From positions 24,180,001-24,244,000 of the forward strand of contig OU612065.1 of assembly GCA_914767715.1 (NCBI GenBank): 64,000 nucleotides of DNA, in the 5' to 3' direction. Below, one piece after another: positions 46,101-58,813 of the stretch. Every line of letters starts with the position of its first letter. Positions within the stretch are counted from its first letter, which is position 1. This stretch comes from Membranipora membranacea. Lineage: Eukaryota; Bryozoa; Gymnolaemata; Cheilostomatida; Membraniporidae. A program made the position numbers and the translations under genes. The notes below the pieces were generated by a model that was not told where the DNA came from, searched no databases, and saw only the letters and a program-made list of their open reading frames with translations.

Positions 46101-48755
46101 TCAATGACGGGGATTAAATGTATTCGTGTGTATTTTGGCCCACAGGTGCCCTTATCAACACAGACAAAGATCTAAACGGTTATTCAAACCTTATTTTACT
46201 AAGAATTTTTACAGCAAATTTTTCTCACAAAAATGATAGATGTACAAACTTTGTGAGTGTCCCCAGCACTTATGAACCATTCGAAGAAATTTTTTAGCTG
46301 ATCATTGTATCTCAGTAGTAAAGTGCTTGACCCAGTGATGCTGGCCTGCCTTTATGAATCTACATCAGTTAGAGAAAAATAACTATCAAACTCACCTCTT
46401 ATTGCTGTCCGGGCTGCCTAATGAGCGAGTAGGGCTATCTACTACTGAGACGGTGCTGCGTTTCTGATTGTTTGGTGAGAATGTGTCAGGCTGAGTGATT
46501 GAGGGACGCGGAGACTTGGTCCTACCAGAGAGAGTCCAGTTAGCATCAGAGTATTGGATCTCAGGCTCCTCAAATTCCTCATCAGCTGAGGGAGGCAGAG
46601 TTATGTCCTTGTGGCCTGAGTTTCTGCTTATAGATGTAACAAAGTTTCTCATGGATTTTTTTAGGCGCTTTATGCTGTTGAATTTGGACTTGTCATTTCT
46701 GAGAGAAGACTTGGATGCACTGTCAAATGACCACTCTGATTCTGATGGGTTGAGAGATTGTACAATGCCATCAAACACAAAATCAGGAATACTGGGAGTT
46801 CTCTCCACTGTTGAGTTGTTGTAATCAGATGGCTCATCATGACCAGAGTCTGACTCTTCCGGTTGGGCTGGAGGCGGAGTATTTATACCCATAATTGTAC
46901 TTGAATGCCTGAAAACTTTAAGTGCACTTGCTTCGCTAGAATTAGAGTCTTGTCGTTTTATCCCATGATTGCCAGCTCTTGTTGGCGTTGGGTTGCTCCT
47001 GCGCTTCTCATCGATTCGCTCATAAGCTTTTATGAGTTCTTTCTGAAAGATGGAGAAATCACGAGGTGGTGACTCTGCTGCTGATATATCCAAAGACTCG
47101 CCCTCCGACGCGCTGTGATCAGAGGTCAGAGGCGCCAGGCTTATCGGAGTGTTTTCGGTGATAGTACGTCGCTGCAATAGCTTCACACTGAGCTCAGTAG
47201 GTAGAGGTGGCGGTTCTGGTACACCAGCCAGTACTTCATGCATGGGAACAATCTTTTGTGAATCAGCATTCCGCAGCCTTGCAGAGCTCTCATCGCTACA
47301 CGATGATTGTGTATCATTAATCGAACTGTCAGTCACATCCAATTCACTTTGTGTAGCTGCTGTTGAGATAGAAATATTTTTGAGGTTTGTAGTTTTAGAC
47401 TCGCCAACAACCTGCACAGCAGAGCTCAGCAGTTGTACAAGTTCAGATAGAGAGGAGGCGTTTGATCTGATGGTGTCTGATTTTGGTTTCTGTTTGAGAG
47501 TATGACCACTGCACTGTATAGCTATTTCCACAGGGGCGTTATATTGAGTGGCTATTTCACGACTCTCCTTTTTCTTGACCTCAACTGTTAGCTTTTTTAT
47601 TGGAATTACATGAGGTTTATCCTCACTGTCAGTAGTGGGCTCTGTATGGATTTCAACGTCTGCTACAATCACCTCGGTGTTACTATAGGCGCTAGTATTT
47701 ATCTGGCTTGGTGTTTGAGTGGCAATGGGTAGAGGTGCAGCTTTTGGAAAGCTAGGAGCTTGTCCAAGAGCTACAACCTTTACAGGAGTTGTGGGTGCCT
47801 TTGGTTTTGGTTTTTTACTGGGTAGCACCTTGACGCCTCGTGGAGTAATCTGCTGTAATTGGCTATTATAGTCCGGAGTGGGGATTTCTATTTGAGGTTC
47901 CTTTGTTGGCGAGATTGGAATGTTATGCCTAGTTAAAAGCTCACTTTCTATTTCATCGAACAGCGAGGTGACAGAACCCCTGTGGTCAGGTTTGGGACTG
48001 CCCACTTGAGCTATACTTGTGAGAGAAGACAAAGACCGACATTTCTCTTTAACAGGCGGGGGAGGCGCTCGACCTTTCTTCTTAAACATGCCGTTACGAT
48101 TTCCGTTGATTGGCAGTAAAACTGGATTAGGTAATGGGGCTTTCTTCTTTTTGCTACTTATCCGTCTTTCGGTGGCACCCTCTCTCTTGTTTTCATCTTG
48201 TGTTGGCTGTTCTTGGTCACCTGAGGGACGAGATCGTTGTGACTTGAGCGCATTGAGTCTACGATCTAAGCTAGCTGTAGAATCAAATATATCGTCATAC
48301 CTATCTCCCTCATCAAGCTGCGCTACTATGGCACTTTTATCTTGTGCCCGAAAATGCCTCCTCAAATCATTTTTAAGGTAAATATCACTATACTGTCGCT
48401 GAGTTAGTTGGCTTGGGTCGACGATGCCACCAACACTAGAAGGCCTATGGAATTGTCTCTCTTGCTCATATAAAGATGGATCTCGTAACGATTGCATACT
48501 TCTTGACATGTTGCGGGTTTGAGCGTTATTCCTGTAATTGGAGAATGTGCCATTGCTGCTAGCACTAGATGAATTCCTGAGGATCGGTTTTGGAGGAGCT
48601 CTTGCAGTAGATGAGGCTATTGATGGAGTACGGTTTATGGGCTCACCGTACGCATAACTTCGCCTGTCCCATGTTGATGGCAAACTGAATGCGACACTTC
48701 GCGTACTGCCATACTGTGATCGACTTCGTTTCAGCTGAGAGTTAGAGTTTCCCAT
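43198..48755 (-). CDS. Unrecognised disordered protein, N-myristoylation signal
   Basis: Exons in coding order: 46396-48755, 44230-44379, 43198-43204 (the last holds only the end of one codon, one Leu codon and the stop); 838 aa. The apparent stop right after exon 1 lies inside a good donor (AG/GTGAGT). The start ATG gives MGNSNSQ, a classic N-myristoylation sequence followed by basic residues (KRSRS), so membrane attachment is likely. The rest is low-complexity, rich in Ser, Pro and Lys. It has a KKKK-APLPNP patch near 202 and KKKGRAPPPPVKEK near 225-238, a possible SH3/EVH1 or profilin ligand. DNDLRRHF-like and YDDIFD-like charged segments lie near 130-160. No transmembrane span or folded domain is visible. 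A splice acceptor just upstream of the ATG suggests a 5' UTR exon. I do not recognise the family; a cortical or actin-linked scaffold is only a guess. Confidence 0.8.
43367..43419. repeat. Nested palindrome in intron of the 838-aa gene
   Basis: GATACAGTATCAC pairs with GTGATACTGTAATC. The centre is itself the palindrome AGGATATATATCCT. It adjoins a GC-rich stretch (43305-43365) that looks repeat-derived. Confidence 0.75.
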
Positions 48756-50751
48756 AATTGTACCACTTGTTATCAACAATCTGCTGTTGAGGAATAAAAA
48801 GAACGGTGATAATATCTAGAAGTGGATTTGAGGAAACTATTGTTCAAAATGCAGGAAGGTATTTCCTATTGATAAATAACAATGAACTGAACCCCAACCA
48901 ACAGACCTTCAAATACGATCCACAAAATAATGGCAGCATGCAGTAGTTTAATATATGTAGGAACTAAATTAAGCTGGGGCTCAAATTTGCAACTGCTCCC
49001 ACCTTGTCACAAGAAAAGTGCAAATAAGCGAAAATAATCCTAAGGATAAATATTTGAAACACTGTACTCGGATATTGTGTTTCTAAAAGGGAAGGGCAGA
49101 GCTGAATGTAAAGGATATTGACTAGTTCCAGGTAAATTTCAGTTAATACAATATTTCCAGTAATTGCTGAACATGACTTTGTGAATGCATTATTCTCTAT
49201 CACCAGCTAAATTATCTCAGGATAATTTAGATCTGATGTTGTGATTGATAAGCTTCTTACCTGAAAAGATGGTTACACTTTTACTCCCAGATTTAGTTAT
49301 TAGTCACTATTTTCAACATCTCAAAGCAATCTGAAAGGACAATGAATCATACAGTCATGCCTACACACACTTGTCTTATGTATTTAACGATGAAGTTGGC
49401 TTCAAATGACAGAGAATGCTAACGCCCAATTCTTTTAACAATTCATGCTGTCAAATGTCTGCAATTTACTTAATGAGCAATTTCAGTAATTACAAAAAAA
49501 AATTTGAATCATGTTATATCAAGGAGGTTGGTTGAATATATGTGGTGTCAAATTGTATGGTCTCTGAATACCATAGTTTATACCAAAACCAAGAGTGGCA
49601 TCAACCTGACTGAGTTTATTCACCAAGGGAATTCTATAACAGCGATAACTCAGGCCTTCTGTACAAAATGTGGGTTACACTTTTCTTGAACCAAGCAGTG
49701 AAATAGCTGCTGCTCTCACTTTACTAGGCCACTAGCATTATGATTAGCCCAACAGATAATGAGTGCATCTTTCCCTCAAACCAACGAGAAATGAACATGG
49801 TTTGAGTGTAGACATGAAAACCTCCAGCACACTTATCATAAATCAAGAAAAGCGTACCAGAAAAGTATATTCAAAGACCAATATCAATTAGGCAGAAAAA
49901 AATAATGTTTAAACTCATCGGCCTTGAGCCACTGGACAAGAAGAAAATCTGATTCGGTACATAGTTCTCTAATAATTTACCTTTAACTTGTGTAGAGTAC
50001 CTCCAATCCAGAGTATAAGTTAGGTGTATTGTATGTTCATTCAATAGTATGTACGTCTCATTGGTATGACATCACAAGACAGATCCATAGGTCACACCTT
50101 CCAGCTTATTTATGACATATGACCAATACTCCTTGATATGACTCACTTCCTAATTTTTCTTTATTTAAGAGTGTACTTTAAATAATGTATACCCTATCTA
50201 TCTATAGCCTATGAGATGTTGGTCATCTCTCCAAACTGAACCATCATTTATAATAAAAAATACTTCCACCTCATACACCCAGTTAAACCCACTCAGCCAG
50301 CTATTGAATGAGCATTAATGTTCATAGAGTAAAGCAAACTCATGGATAAGGACAATACAAACAAAGGGTAATGCAACCAGTTCCATTCATTGGATTGTAA
50401 AGCATTTATTTGCTTTCTATTCAAGAGCATGCAAACTCCTTAGTGAAGGGAAGCCTAACCTGTAATCTGTACTCTGATTCAAGATAGATTAAGAGTCCTG
50501 CTCATGACAAAGCGTTGTCATCCCTGCAAAAGCACACAATATTGGTATATGAACACAGTCTATATTTTCATCTGCTACAAAAGTGACATCTAGTGGTATC
50601 TAGGGTAATTAAGAGAGAACTCAACTCCTATGCAACCATAGAATTCTAATTTACAACTTTGATTGGTTCAATCTGTGCATCATGATTGGTTTATTTATAA
50701 GTGCCGGATACAGGTGCATGTCAAGGTTACTAATTCTGCAACAGAAGAGAA
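48756..50751. other. Divergent intergenic region, 838-aa gene / SDHD
   Basis: 2.0 kb between two start codons pointing away from each other. It should hold both promoters and the 5' UTRs. Apart from the CCAAT elements close to SDHD, I see no coding, RNA or repeat feature. Confidence 0.6.
50662..50701 (+). promoter_or_regulatory. SDHD proximal promoter: two inverted CCAAT boxes and TATA-like run
   Basis: ATTGG at 50662-50666 and 50685-50689, both inside a repeated TGATTGGTT context. TTTATTTATAA follows. All lie 50-90 bp upstream of the SDHD ATG, a usual position for NF-Y sites. Confidence 0.4.
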
Positions 50752-52438
50752 ATGGCTGGTATTACTAAATTCTCAAAAGGTAAGTTCATGCTGGACTGAT
50801 CATAGTTGGCATGTTTATTGATACCACTTACAAGCAGTAGTAAGTATGTGGATCATCAAGGATGGTTGAGCAGTTTAAACTCTAGAAAGTTTTTACAGGT
50901 ACATTAATTATATCATCTGAAGAAAGATGGTGATATAATTCATAATTGCTGTTGCTCAATCTGATATAGATAGATCATTGTAGTCCAGTCCTTACTCACT
51001 GCTTGCTTGGTGTGTTATTTATTTAACATCAACTTCTAGCTTTTACTACATAAGTTTATTACATACTACCTTACTCAATCATCTCATAACCAATAAACTA
51101 AAGTTTATTTTAGCCTAGTCTCAATAGAAGCAGCAACACATGTGCACCATCCATCCATTCCATGCACTCAGTCAATGAACCACCACTAAGAACTTCTGTC
51201 CTTGCGAAGACTAGAGTAGACAACATAGCTAGAATGTTTGGTCTTCGGTGACATTGTAATGTGCATATAACATTGTGTTCTATGTATGAGTGTATGTACA
51301 ATAAGGCCCAATGTTTATGTAATATGTATATTATATTATATATTATAATATGTCATTCATGAATTGTATTATTTATAATCAGCTTGAAATGAAAATAAAT
51401 GGACTGAGATAGTGTTCTTCTTTTTTTCAGGATTGCTGAATCCGTCACATCTCAGATTTGCTCAACATAAGTTTACTCCAGGATGTCTGGCTATAAATAA
51501 CTTACCAAACCAAAAGCAGGTCCATGTCACACCACTTCGGCAGTCAGCAGGTATGATTTGCTAACATGGTACTGGGGATCATCCTATATTTCATGTTCTT
51601 CATGACTTGGCAAAATATAAAGTGCTGTGGCAACCTAAAAATTTGCTAAATATCAGAGCAGGCTCTACTAAAGTTGGTGAAAATAATTGAAACACATATT
51701 TATGTGCTAATTGATTTTGGCTTTGGGATACACAGCTCCTAGATTTATGCTGTCTTGACAATGATGAATATCAATGCATATTTTTTTCAGTTCAAACACT
51801 TTATCTCATAAGGCATAATCATTCACGACTTGACCCTAAAATCGATTAAACTAGCATCTTAATTGAGATGGGGTCTTGTTCAATCAGTTCCTTCACCACA
51901 ATACATTATATTTCAGCTGCCTCAGCAGCAGGTAGCGGTCATGGAACACATTGGATTGTCGAGCGAGTGGCAGCTGGAGCATTATATGGTGTCTTACCTA
52001 TGGCCTATTTCATGCAGCCATCTTTCGCTATGGATACAGCTTTGACGTCCTCACTTGTTCTTCATGCTCATTGGTAGGGAGAAGATAATATTTTTAACCC
52101 TATCCTTGTACCTTTTTCGCTAATCGATGTAGTTTCAGATGTCCAGAACGGTTTTTATACACATATGAGTGTTGTTAGTAGTCATGCAACGTACATACAG
52201 AATTTTGACATCTGTGCTGCAATAAATTTTGTTCTGTTTCAGGGGTATTGCCGCTATATTTCAAGATTACATGCATGGCTATCCAGGAGTGTCAGGAGAA
52301 CGCAGATATCCGTGGTTAACTACTTTGGGGAAGATAATTCCTTACATCCTATCGATCACTGCATTTGCCTGTCTCATGAACTTTAATTATAATGATGTTG
52401 GTCTCGCCAGAGCTATTGGTATGCTCTGGAGAGTGTGA
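50752..52438 (+). CDS. SDHD: Succinate dehydrogenase cytochrome b small subunit
   Basis: Membrane anchor of respiratory complex II. With SDHC it holds heme b and the ubiquinone site in the inner mitochondrial membrane. Exons: 50752-50779, 51431-51550, 51917-52073, 52243-52438, all in phase; 166 aa (human 159). Residues 1-50 are basic and poor in acidic residues, like a mitochondrial presequence. Then come GTHWIVERV (matching the family's HW-SERV), a first membrane span, LVLHAHWG (99-101 are the heme-region histidines), QDYMHG with the quinone-site Asp110-Tyr111, and C-terminal FNYNDVG...MLWRV, as in known SDHD proteins. Upstream CCAAT boxes suit a constitutive promoter. The gene is tail-to-tail with the tetraspanin. 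Confidence 0.96.
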
Positions 52439-52891
52439 TACAGTTACTCAGATAACACTTCTCTCTTAGATTCATCTCATTGAGCCTACATGCTACTCGC
52501 TGGTTTTAAGGACTCACAAAACTAGCCAATTGTCATCATTGTCGGTAGAAATATTTATTATTTTTTGAATGAACCTATTAAAATAGAAAACTCTGCTGTA
52601 CAAAAAGAAATCACCAATAATTATGTGTTACAATTCTGATGTCTAAGTGCGTGTCTTCAGGGAATGTTTTTGCAAGAGATCCTGATAAAATGGGATACTT
52701 TACAAAAAGTACTGCAAATAATAATGGAATGATTTGTAATTGGATTGGTGTAAAATGAGAGATAAAAATCAGATTCTGCAAGAAACTATAAAATACTATG
52801 GCATATGAAACAGGGAATGGTTGAGTATCGAAACTTCACATCGCGCATCAGAAATACTCGTAAGTAAAAAGCTATAAAAAAATTACTTTGG
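52439..52891. other. Shared 3' region of SDHD and tetraspanin
   Basis: 453 bp between convergent stops. ATTAAA at 52577-52582 (plus) may end SDHD, and TTTATT at 52553-52558 (AATAAA on minus) may end the tetraspanin. The two 3' UTRs therefore probably overlap. Confidence 0.5.
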
Positions 52892-55800
52892 TTAGTATAT
52901 CCTCTTATCCTCATTATGAAGTTTCCGAAGCATCACCACTGTCAGAATCACAGCCAGAAGCTGAAATCAGAAATAAATATGATAGGATGATATAATACAC
53001 CTATTGAAATCAGGTTATTGTGGTAAGATCATAATCAAGGTCCGAGTACACCCTTGTTTCTTGTGATGTAGCCATAGACTTGGTATATTAAGTGCTATAC
53101 ATTATTATTGCTTTTAACACAAGGATTTGGCAGGCACTTTGATGACTTGTTCAACATACTAAGAAAAAGAAACTAAATTGAGTGAGGCCAGAGAAACAGC
53201 TGCTTTATTTATTCATTTCAATTAATTTAAATACAAAATAGTTGATCACTGGACATTATATGAAACTATTACCCCGAGACTCACAGGATAGCACAACTCC
53301 TGAATGAGTGAACAATAATTTTCAAATTATACTGCTCACCCTCCCTGACTCAACTACAATAAAACACAACTATAAATTGACACATTTCTCTATTTGAATA
53401 TAAAATAAAAGGATCGATGTTACTCAATCAAAGTGTTTATACTCACCTCCAAAATTCCCACAGTACCTCCTCCTGCTGCAATCCCAACTATATAGTCACT
53501 AAATCTTCTCTGTAGAATAGTTATGCATCCCTGTAAACCAATAGTACGCAAATGTTCATAAACGGTTCAAACTCACTTATTAGAGAACAATAGTGAGTGT
53601 CAGGCTTCTGCAATTTCTTAAAATAAAAGAAATTTTGGCTCATAGGTAATTATATGGTAAGTGCTCATCCTCTAGAAAAAAATTTAATATAAAAAAATAT
53701 TTTTGGCATAGAACAGATATATGGTAGGTGTGATCATCCTCTAGAAAATGAAACCATATGCCGACTTTGGATACTTACTGTTTGGTGGAGATAAGGATTA
53801 TTCCCACCGAGTATAGCTGAATATGTTGGACAGACATTATCAAGCCCACTGGACCCAAAGCAGCAGGATGCGGGTACTACTTCATCAATGACATGATCTG
53901 GTTGATCCTTCCACCTAGAGCTGGCCCAATCTTCATATTCAATACCTCCACAGCAGTTGAACTACAGCATTACAATATAACCAATAGTATTCACCCAACA
54001 GAGATGATACATTTTATGTTATTGAAGCAACAAATCCAGCTGTTCAAAGGTACTCTAAATTAGCATCCAGATTCCAAAGTTTAAATCCCCAGCAGTGCTA
54101 ACAACTAAGCCACAATTTATCTTCCTTTCAATTATGGGTCAATGCCCGGAAAGCTGTTTGTAAACAATTATAAGGAAAGAGTATCAACAAAAACAGCCCA
54201 GCACAGTATACTTATGGATAAAGACTAAGTATGTTGTTATCCTCAGTACCAAGAAGAAGACCATAGCTTGACAGCTCATTTTTAGTAAAAAAAATTCATT
54301 TTCATTAGCAAACAAAATATAAGCCTGAAAATAAGAGTTTTACCAGTGGAGTTATTTTACCTGATATAATATGGAAGTCTTTGAAAAATTCCTCAGGTTG
54401 TTTACAATAGACTGGAGCATGTTGATGCCACTTATTGATTATTGAATTATTATTTTTTAGTCCAGATCATAAATGAGACTCTTGAGACATTGTGCTATTG
54501 AATACATTCAACCTGAGACTGCGGAGTGACATCTTAAACTAGGGATAAAACTTGTATTGTATCGGCGACGACGAATTTTTTTAAATTGTGCAAAGAAAAA
54601 TTTCTTTAAAAGTGAAACAGTTAAACCACCCACATAGTATGGATGCAATGATTTCTTGGGGTCTATGAAAATTTCAATCACGAGGACGTCTTAGTGATGT
54701 TGCTTGGACAAAATGTCGTTCTATTTATTTATTGAACATCGCAGTCTGTCAATTAACATGCCTATCAATATATAATACGGCATAAGTACTGAGGAGACTG
54801 GCTTATTTTTGCTCCCTGGTAGTCATTAGTAGCATATCTAGCATGGCTATTTTTAAATTTTAGAGATTACTACACCAGTTCAAGTCTTTTTGAAAATCAA
54901 GAGCAGACAAATCAAACATTATCAAGTCGACATTATTTCCACTCACCCTGGCTTGAATGTAGTTTATAACCTCGGTTTCTCTGTAATAATCAGGGATTTG
55001 GCCATATTGATTTTGCACCGCATTTTGGATTCCATCTGTCAGTCCATTGTAGATCTGTCAATGTAATTTGTATCAATTATTTATCATAAAGCGAATAAAA
55101 AACTATGAGCGTATTTAAAACGTGTAGCGTGACTTATAATAATATGTCTGGGTCATAATACATGACCTGTACATTGTATGATTGAAAGCTTGAACATTTT
55201 CTGATGGAAAAGAAATGTGAACATAGCTGTAACTGTATCACTCACCGATTGTCTGTATCCATAGCCAACACCAGCAGCTGTGAAATGGCATACCAGTACT
55301 ATAGATACTATGATTGTATACTAAAACATAAAATACGGTAGTTAATATAGTCAAAATATTGCACAAATTGCGAAAATGAAAACAAGGAGAATGGAGACAA
55401 AGAGCTTTAAAATGAAGAATTAATTTTGATGTTAGTCAATAATATAGTACTCAATTGTCAATAAATTAAACAGCAGCTGTACATCCAAAAATGTGGAGAA
55501 GGAGTAATGCAATTTTTAAAATGAGTTAGGCTATATTTAATATGATTGTGTGGTAATTTTGGAGTAGCGTTGAAAATATGAGTGGATTCTTGGTAGATCA
55601 ATATTTAACTTACAGATGTGAGCATACAGTAAGATTCACGGTATGCTCCAAGCCAGCCAAATACTCCTGTGAAAAGTGTAATCAAGCCTGCTCCCATTAA
55701 AAGGTACACAGCAGCATAGAAGTAGTTAAGGTCTCCTGACAAGAAGCGTAAATGTTGACTCAACTTTTCTGGAGCATCTGCATTGCCAGTGTCAAAGAAT

Positions 55801-56578
55801 AGCCACATAGCAAACACTAGGACCCCAATTCCAAACAACTGTAATACAAAATAAAGAAGCTTTATTATAACTGCATTTCCACAAGCCAATAAGCAGCGAC
55901 AGCCAACACATTGGCTTCTTAAACTATGAGACTGCCGTATTTCGTAACTTTGGTTGGGAGGCCTCCCAACCGAATTCCAGAAACACGGCAGCACTGTGAC
56001 AAGCTGCAATTCATTCCTAGACTAAGCCAATTTTAAAGAATTTCCTCAGATGTTTTTACTAAAACTAGGATGTGAATAAAGAGTTGGTTAATCGAGTTGG
56101 TTGACTAAATGGAATGTATGAGGACTAATTGAGATGACTACCAATCAAAGTTCAATGGATATACTATGTGGTATACTAGATAAGCTTGTCGCGTATTAAC
56201 TTGTCTTGGATTACCTTGTCTTAGAACTTTAAGAAACAGTCACATCTGGGCCAACTAGAGCATAGGGATACTAAAGGTATTGGAAACTTATTGACCTACT
56301 TTGTTGTGATTACTATATATATATATTACAGGCAGTGAGTGAGTGTGAGGGTAGCCTGTGGTACTGACCATTCATTTAAGCAATTGAAGAGACACTTAGT
56401 AAATAAGTATGAAGTCAAGATGTTTCCTTAAATGTTCCATTGCCAAATCAAAAGGCTGACATTCAAATCAAAATTGTTTTTTCTCCTCAAGTCAATAACT
56501 ATACTAACTTACCCATAAAAAGAAGTTGCCACAGAACAGGCACCATTTTAGAGCAACAATCCCATCTCTTTCAGCCAT
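52892..56578 (-). CDS. Tetraspanin
   Basis: Four-span membrane organiser. Exons in coding order: 56513-56578, 55614-55838, 55246-55320, 54947-55054, 53779-53961, 53447-53530, 52892-52960; 269 aa. Every intron is in phase 0. Transmembrane spans lie at roughly 12-38 (split by intron 1), 63-91, 93-118 and 233-258. The large loop carries the diagnostic CCG (161-163), ASCC (189-192), C202 and the GC pair at 220-221. These six cysteines can form three disulphides. The N-terminus MAERDGIVALKW and the C-terminal tail (LRKLHNEDKRIY) are short and cytoplasmic. The subfamily cannot be fixed by eye. Confidence 0.93.
53630..53765. repeat. Short direct repeat in tetraspanin intron
   Basis: A segment with ATATGGTAAGTG...CATCCTCTAGAAAA is repeated about 67 bp later with a few changes. 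Confidence 0.6.
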
Positions 56579-57873
56579 TTAGTATCACAGACTGATCTTC
56601 AGCGCTTACTAAGAAATACACAATTACACAGAATCATAACATTCTTAGGGAAAGCAGCATAGTGTAACCTTTAAGGTGAATATTCCAAAGCTGAAAACAA
56701 ATTTGGCTAAAACCCAAAAAGCCTTGAGTTTACCTGACCTAGTCTGTGATCACAGGATATTGCATCTCGTTATTTAGCCACCCTCCTAACATCCACATCA
56801 GATGAGGAACATAGGGCTATTGTTTCATGTCCGACCAAGTGTGCACAACTCCAAATTGCACTATCAAATATAGGTTTTGAGTACAGGGAGGGTGAGAGGT
56901 GAAAGATTGGTGAAACCAATTTAGTTCATTGGTGAAACAAGGTAGAGAGAACTTGCGAGAAACCTTAGGGCTCTCAAACACTCAGGTTTAGCCCGAGTTA
57001 CACCGATTTTTTGAGTTCAACTCAGGAGATTTCAGATGATGAACTCAAGTCAAACTCAGATTTGCCCTCATGTTCATCTACGGTGGGAAATTCCAGAATA
57101 GACAGTTGTTTTTTTTTAATGACGATCTAGCTGCTAATATAAGTAAACTGACAATGGAAGTCATCTCAGCTCTAAATTGCTCAAAAAATTTCTGCGATCG
57201 AACCTTGTTGGTAAGCCCTAAGCTGTTCAAGCACACAGGGCGTTTGGCGTCTTTGATGTGCCACTACGGAACATGGCAGAACGGTCAGGATTTGGATATT
57301 CCCAGGTAGGATCTTCCAGGTATAGATGAACCATTTTCCCTAGTAGAAATACTTTTTTATCATTAAGTTTATGATAGAAAACCATGTTTAGACTGCACTG
57401 TTTATTCCTGTTGTTTGCAGTTAACCCCAGTCGAAATTAAAGGTCACAGCTCGAAAAGTTTTAATAGGTGGCAATTATTTTTCTGACCATATGTGGCTAT
57501 GAGTTTCAGGTCTTTTGATATCATTCTCATGATACCTTTTGAACAAATTCATGCTGATTTTCATATAATTATAAATCAAGTCTGAATGGTTTGATTCTTA
57601 TAAAAACCATGATTTTCAGGGTTCAGTGCAAACAACTACTGTGACAAAAGGTTGGGCGTCTAAAGTTAATTATCATGCTTTTTATGAAAGCTTTGACTTT
57701 TGACAACCAAATAGTTGAAAAAAACTGAATTTTCAGGCTTTTTGTGTGACAAATTTGACCTTTTCTGAGAAATTGGCCAAGAACTACTACTTTACCAATT
57801 CTAAATTTAGCAACAATCGACATTGTAACTATCTCCCTGAATACAGAATCACTGCACGCTCAAGATATATGAC

Positions 57874-58083
57874 ATGCCTAGCGTTGTCACGCAGCCCTTT
57901 CCATATTACACAACTCAAGAAGCCACGTGGCAAGCCCTGAACATTGGGAAACAGCCGACAGTCTACCAACAGAAACCTCAACAAATTATTAGGCCGGAAT
58001 CTCAACAGATGATAAGCATGAATGTCTTCACTTCCGTCATACCTAATCAACAGTGGAGAGCGACTGCCATGTTGTGTTACTAG
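57874..58083 (+). CDS. Small hypothetical ORF, Gln/Pro-rich
   Basis: 69 codons from ATG to TAG. The N-terminus MPSVVTQPFPYYTTQE is rich in Pro, Gln and Tyr. This resembles the disordered N-termini of some small membrane proteins (PLAC8 or dispanin types), but no cysteine cluster or membrane span follows. No splice donor clearly extends it. It could be a first exon, a pseudogene fragment or chance. Confidence 0.25.
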   Translation: MPSVVTQPFPYYTTQEATWQALNIGKQPTVYQQKPQQIIRPESQQMISMNVFTSVIPNQQWRATAMLCY

Positions 58084-58248
58084 TCAATTTGTTGATATCA
58101 CAGTACTGCATAGGAGTAAAGTATTCAGAGCAGGTTTAAAATAGCAAAATTTATGGCTAGCTAACATTAACTCATCCTCATTACTATTTACAATATACTC
58201 CCACCTTGGATCGCAAAAAAATCATAACCAGATAACACTGAGTCACCC

Positions 58249-58281
58249 CCATAGACTTAATAATTATTATTAAGTCTATGG
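58249..58281. repeat. Perfect 33-nt palindrome
   Basis: CCATAGACTTAATAA and TTATTAAGTCTATGG, 15-nt arms with no mismatch around TTA. Confidence 0.9.
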
Positions 58282-58384
58282 TGAAAACATTTAGGTAGTT
58301 ACCAAAGCTAGACGAAGAAGACAACATCTTTTAGAGAAGGTAGCACACCACATACAGAGGTAGTTAGGTTTAGTTTGGACACAA

Positions 58385-58390
58385 TTTATT
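58385..58390 (-). terminator. Candidate RRM2 poly(A) signal
   Basis: AATAAA on the minus strand (TTTATT as given), about 424 nt after the RRM2 stop. Confidence 0.4.
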
Positions 58391-58813
58391 GACATATACA
58401 AACTATCAACAATGAACTCATTGCTATCAAGGTAGAAATGAGTTTTAAATTGTCCACAATATGTGATATCAATTATAAATGGGTATTGTCAAAGCCCCAA
58501 GTAATTAAACATTGCATAGAAAAAGAGTGACAGTATATTACACCTTTGTAATTACAAACTATGTATACTCATAAAATTATTAGAAACAATTATTTTGTAC
58601 AACTAAGAACAGAATGAAAGATTTAATAGGATAGGATGATATCCTCGTAAAATATATACAGCTACATACATCAGGCAGTTAATTCAAGTATATAAAACAT
58701 AAAAAAGCATTACGTGTTCGGTAAGGACTATTATGGAACAAATACTGAAATATATAAATAAATCTGCAATAAAACATCAGTTTAAGTTTAAAATCCACAA
58801 TCAGTGATGGAGT

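Larger units (their letters stand above)
56579..58813. other. Intergenic region, tetraspanin / RRM2
   Basis: 2.2 kb with no firm gene. It contains the tetraspanin 5' region, one small ORF of unclear status (57874-58083), a perfect palindrome (58249-58281) and the presumed RRM2 3' UTR. Confidence 0.6.

Noticed and set aside
48019-48381. Plus-strand ORF of 120 codons
   Set aside because: Antisense shadow of the large exon of the 838-aa gene.
57070-57309. 79-codon ORF in the tetraspanin/RRM2 intergenic region
   Set aside because: No recognisable domain, contains a T-run in its early part and no splice or regulatory context.
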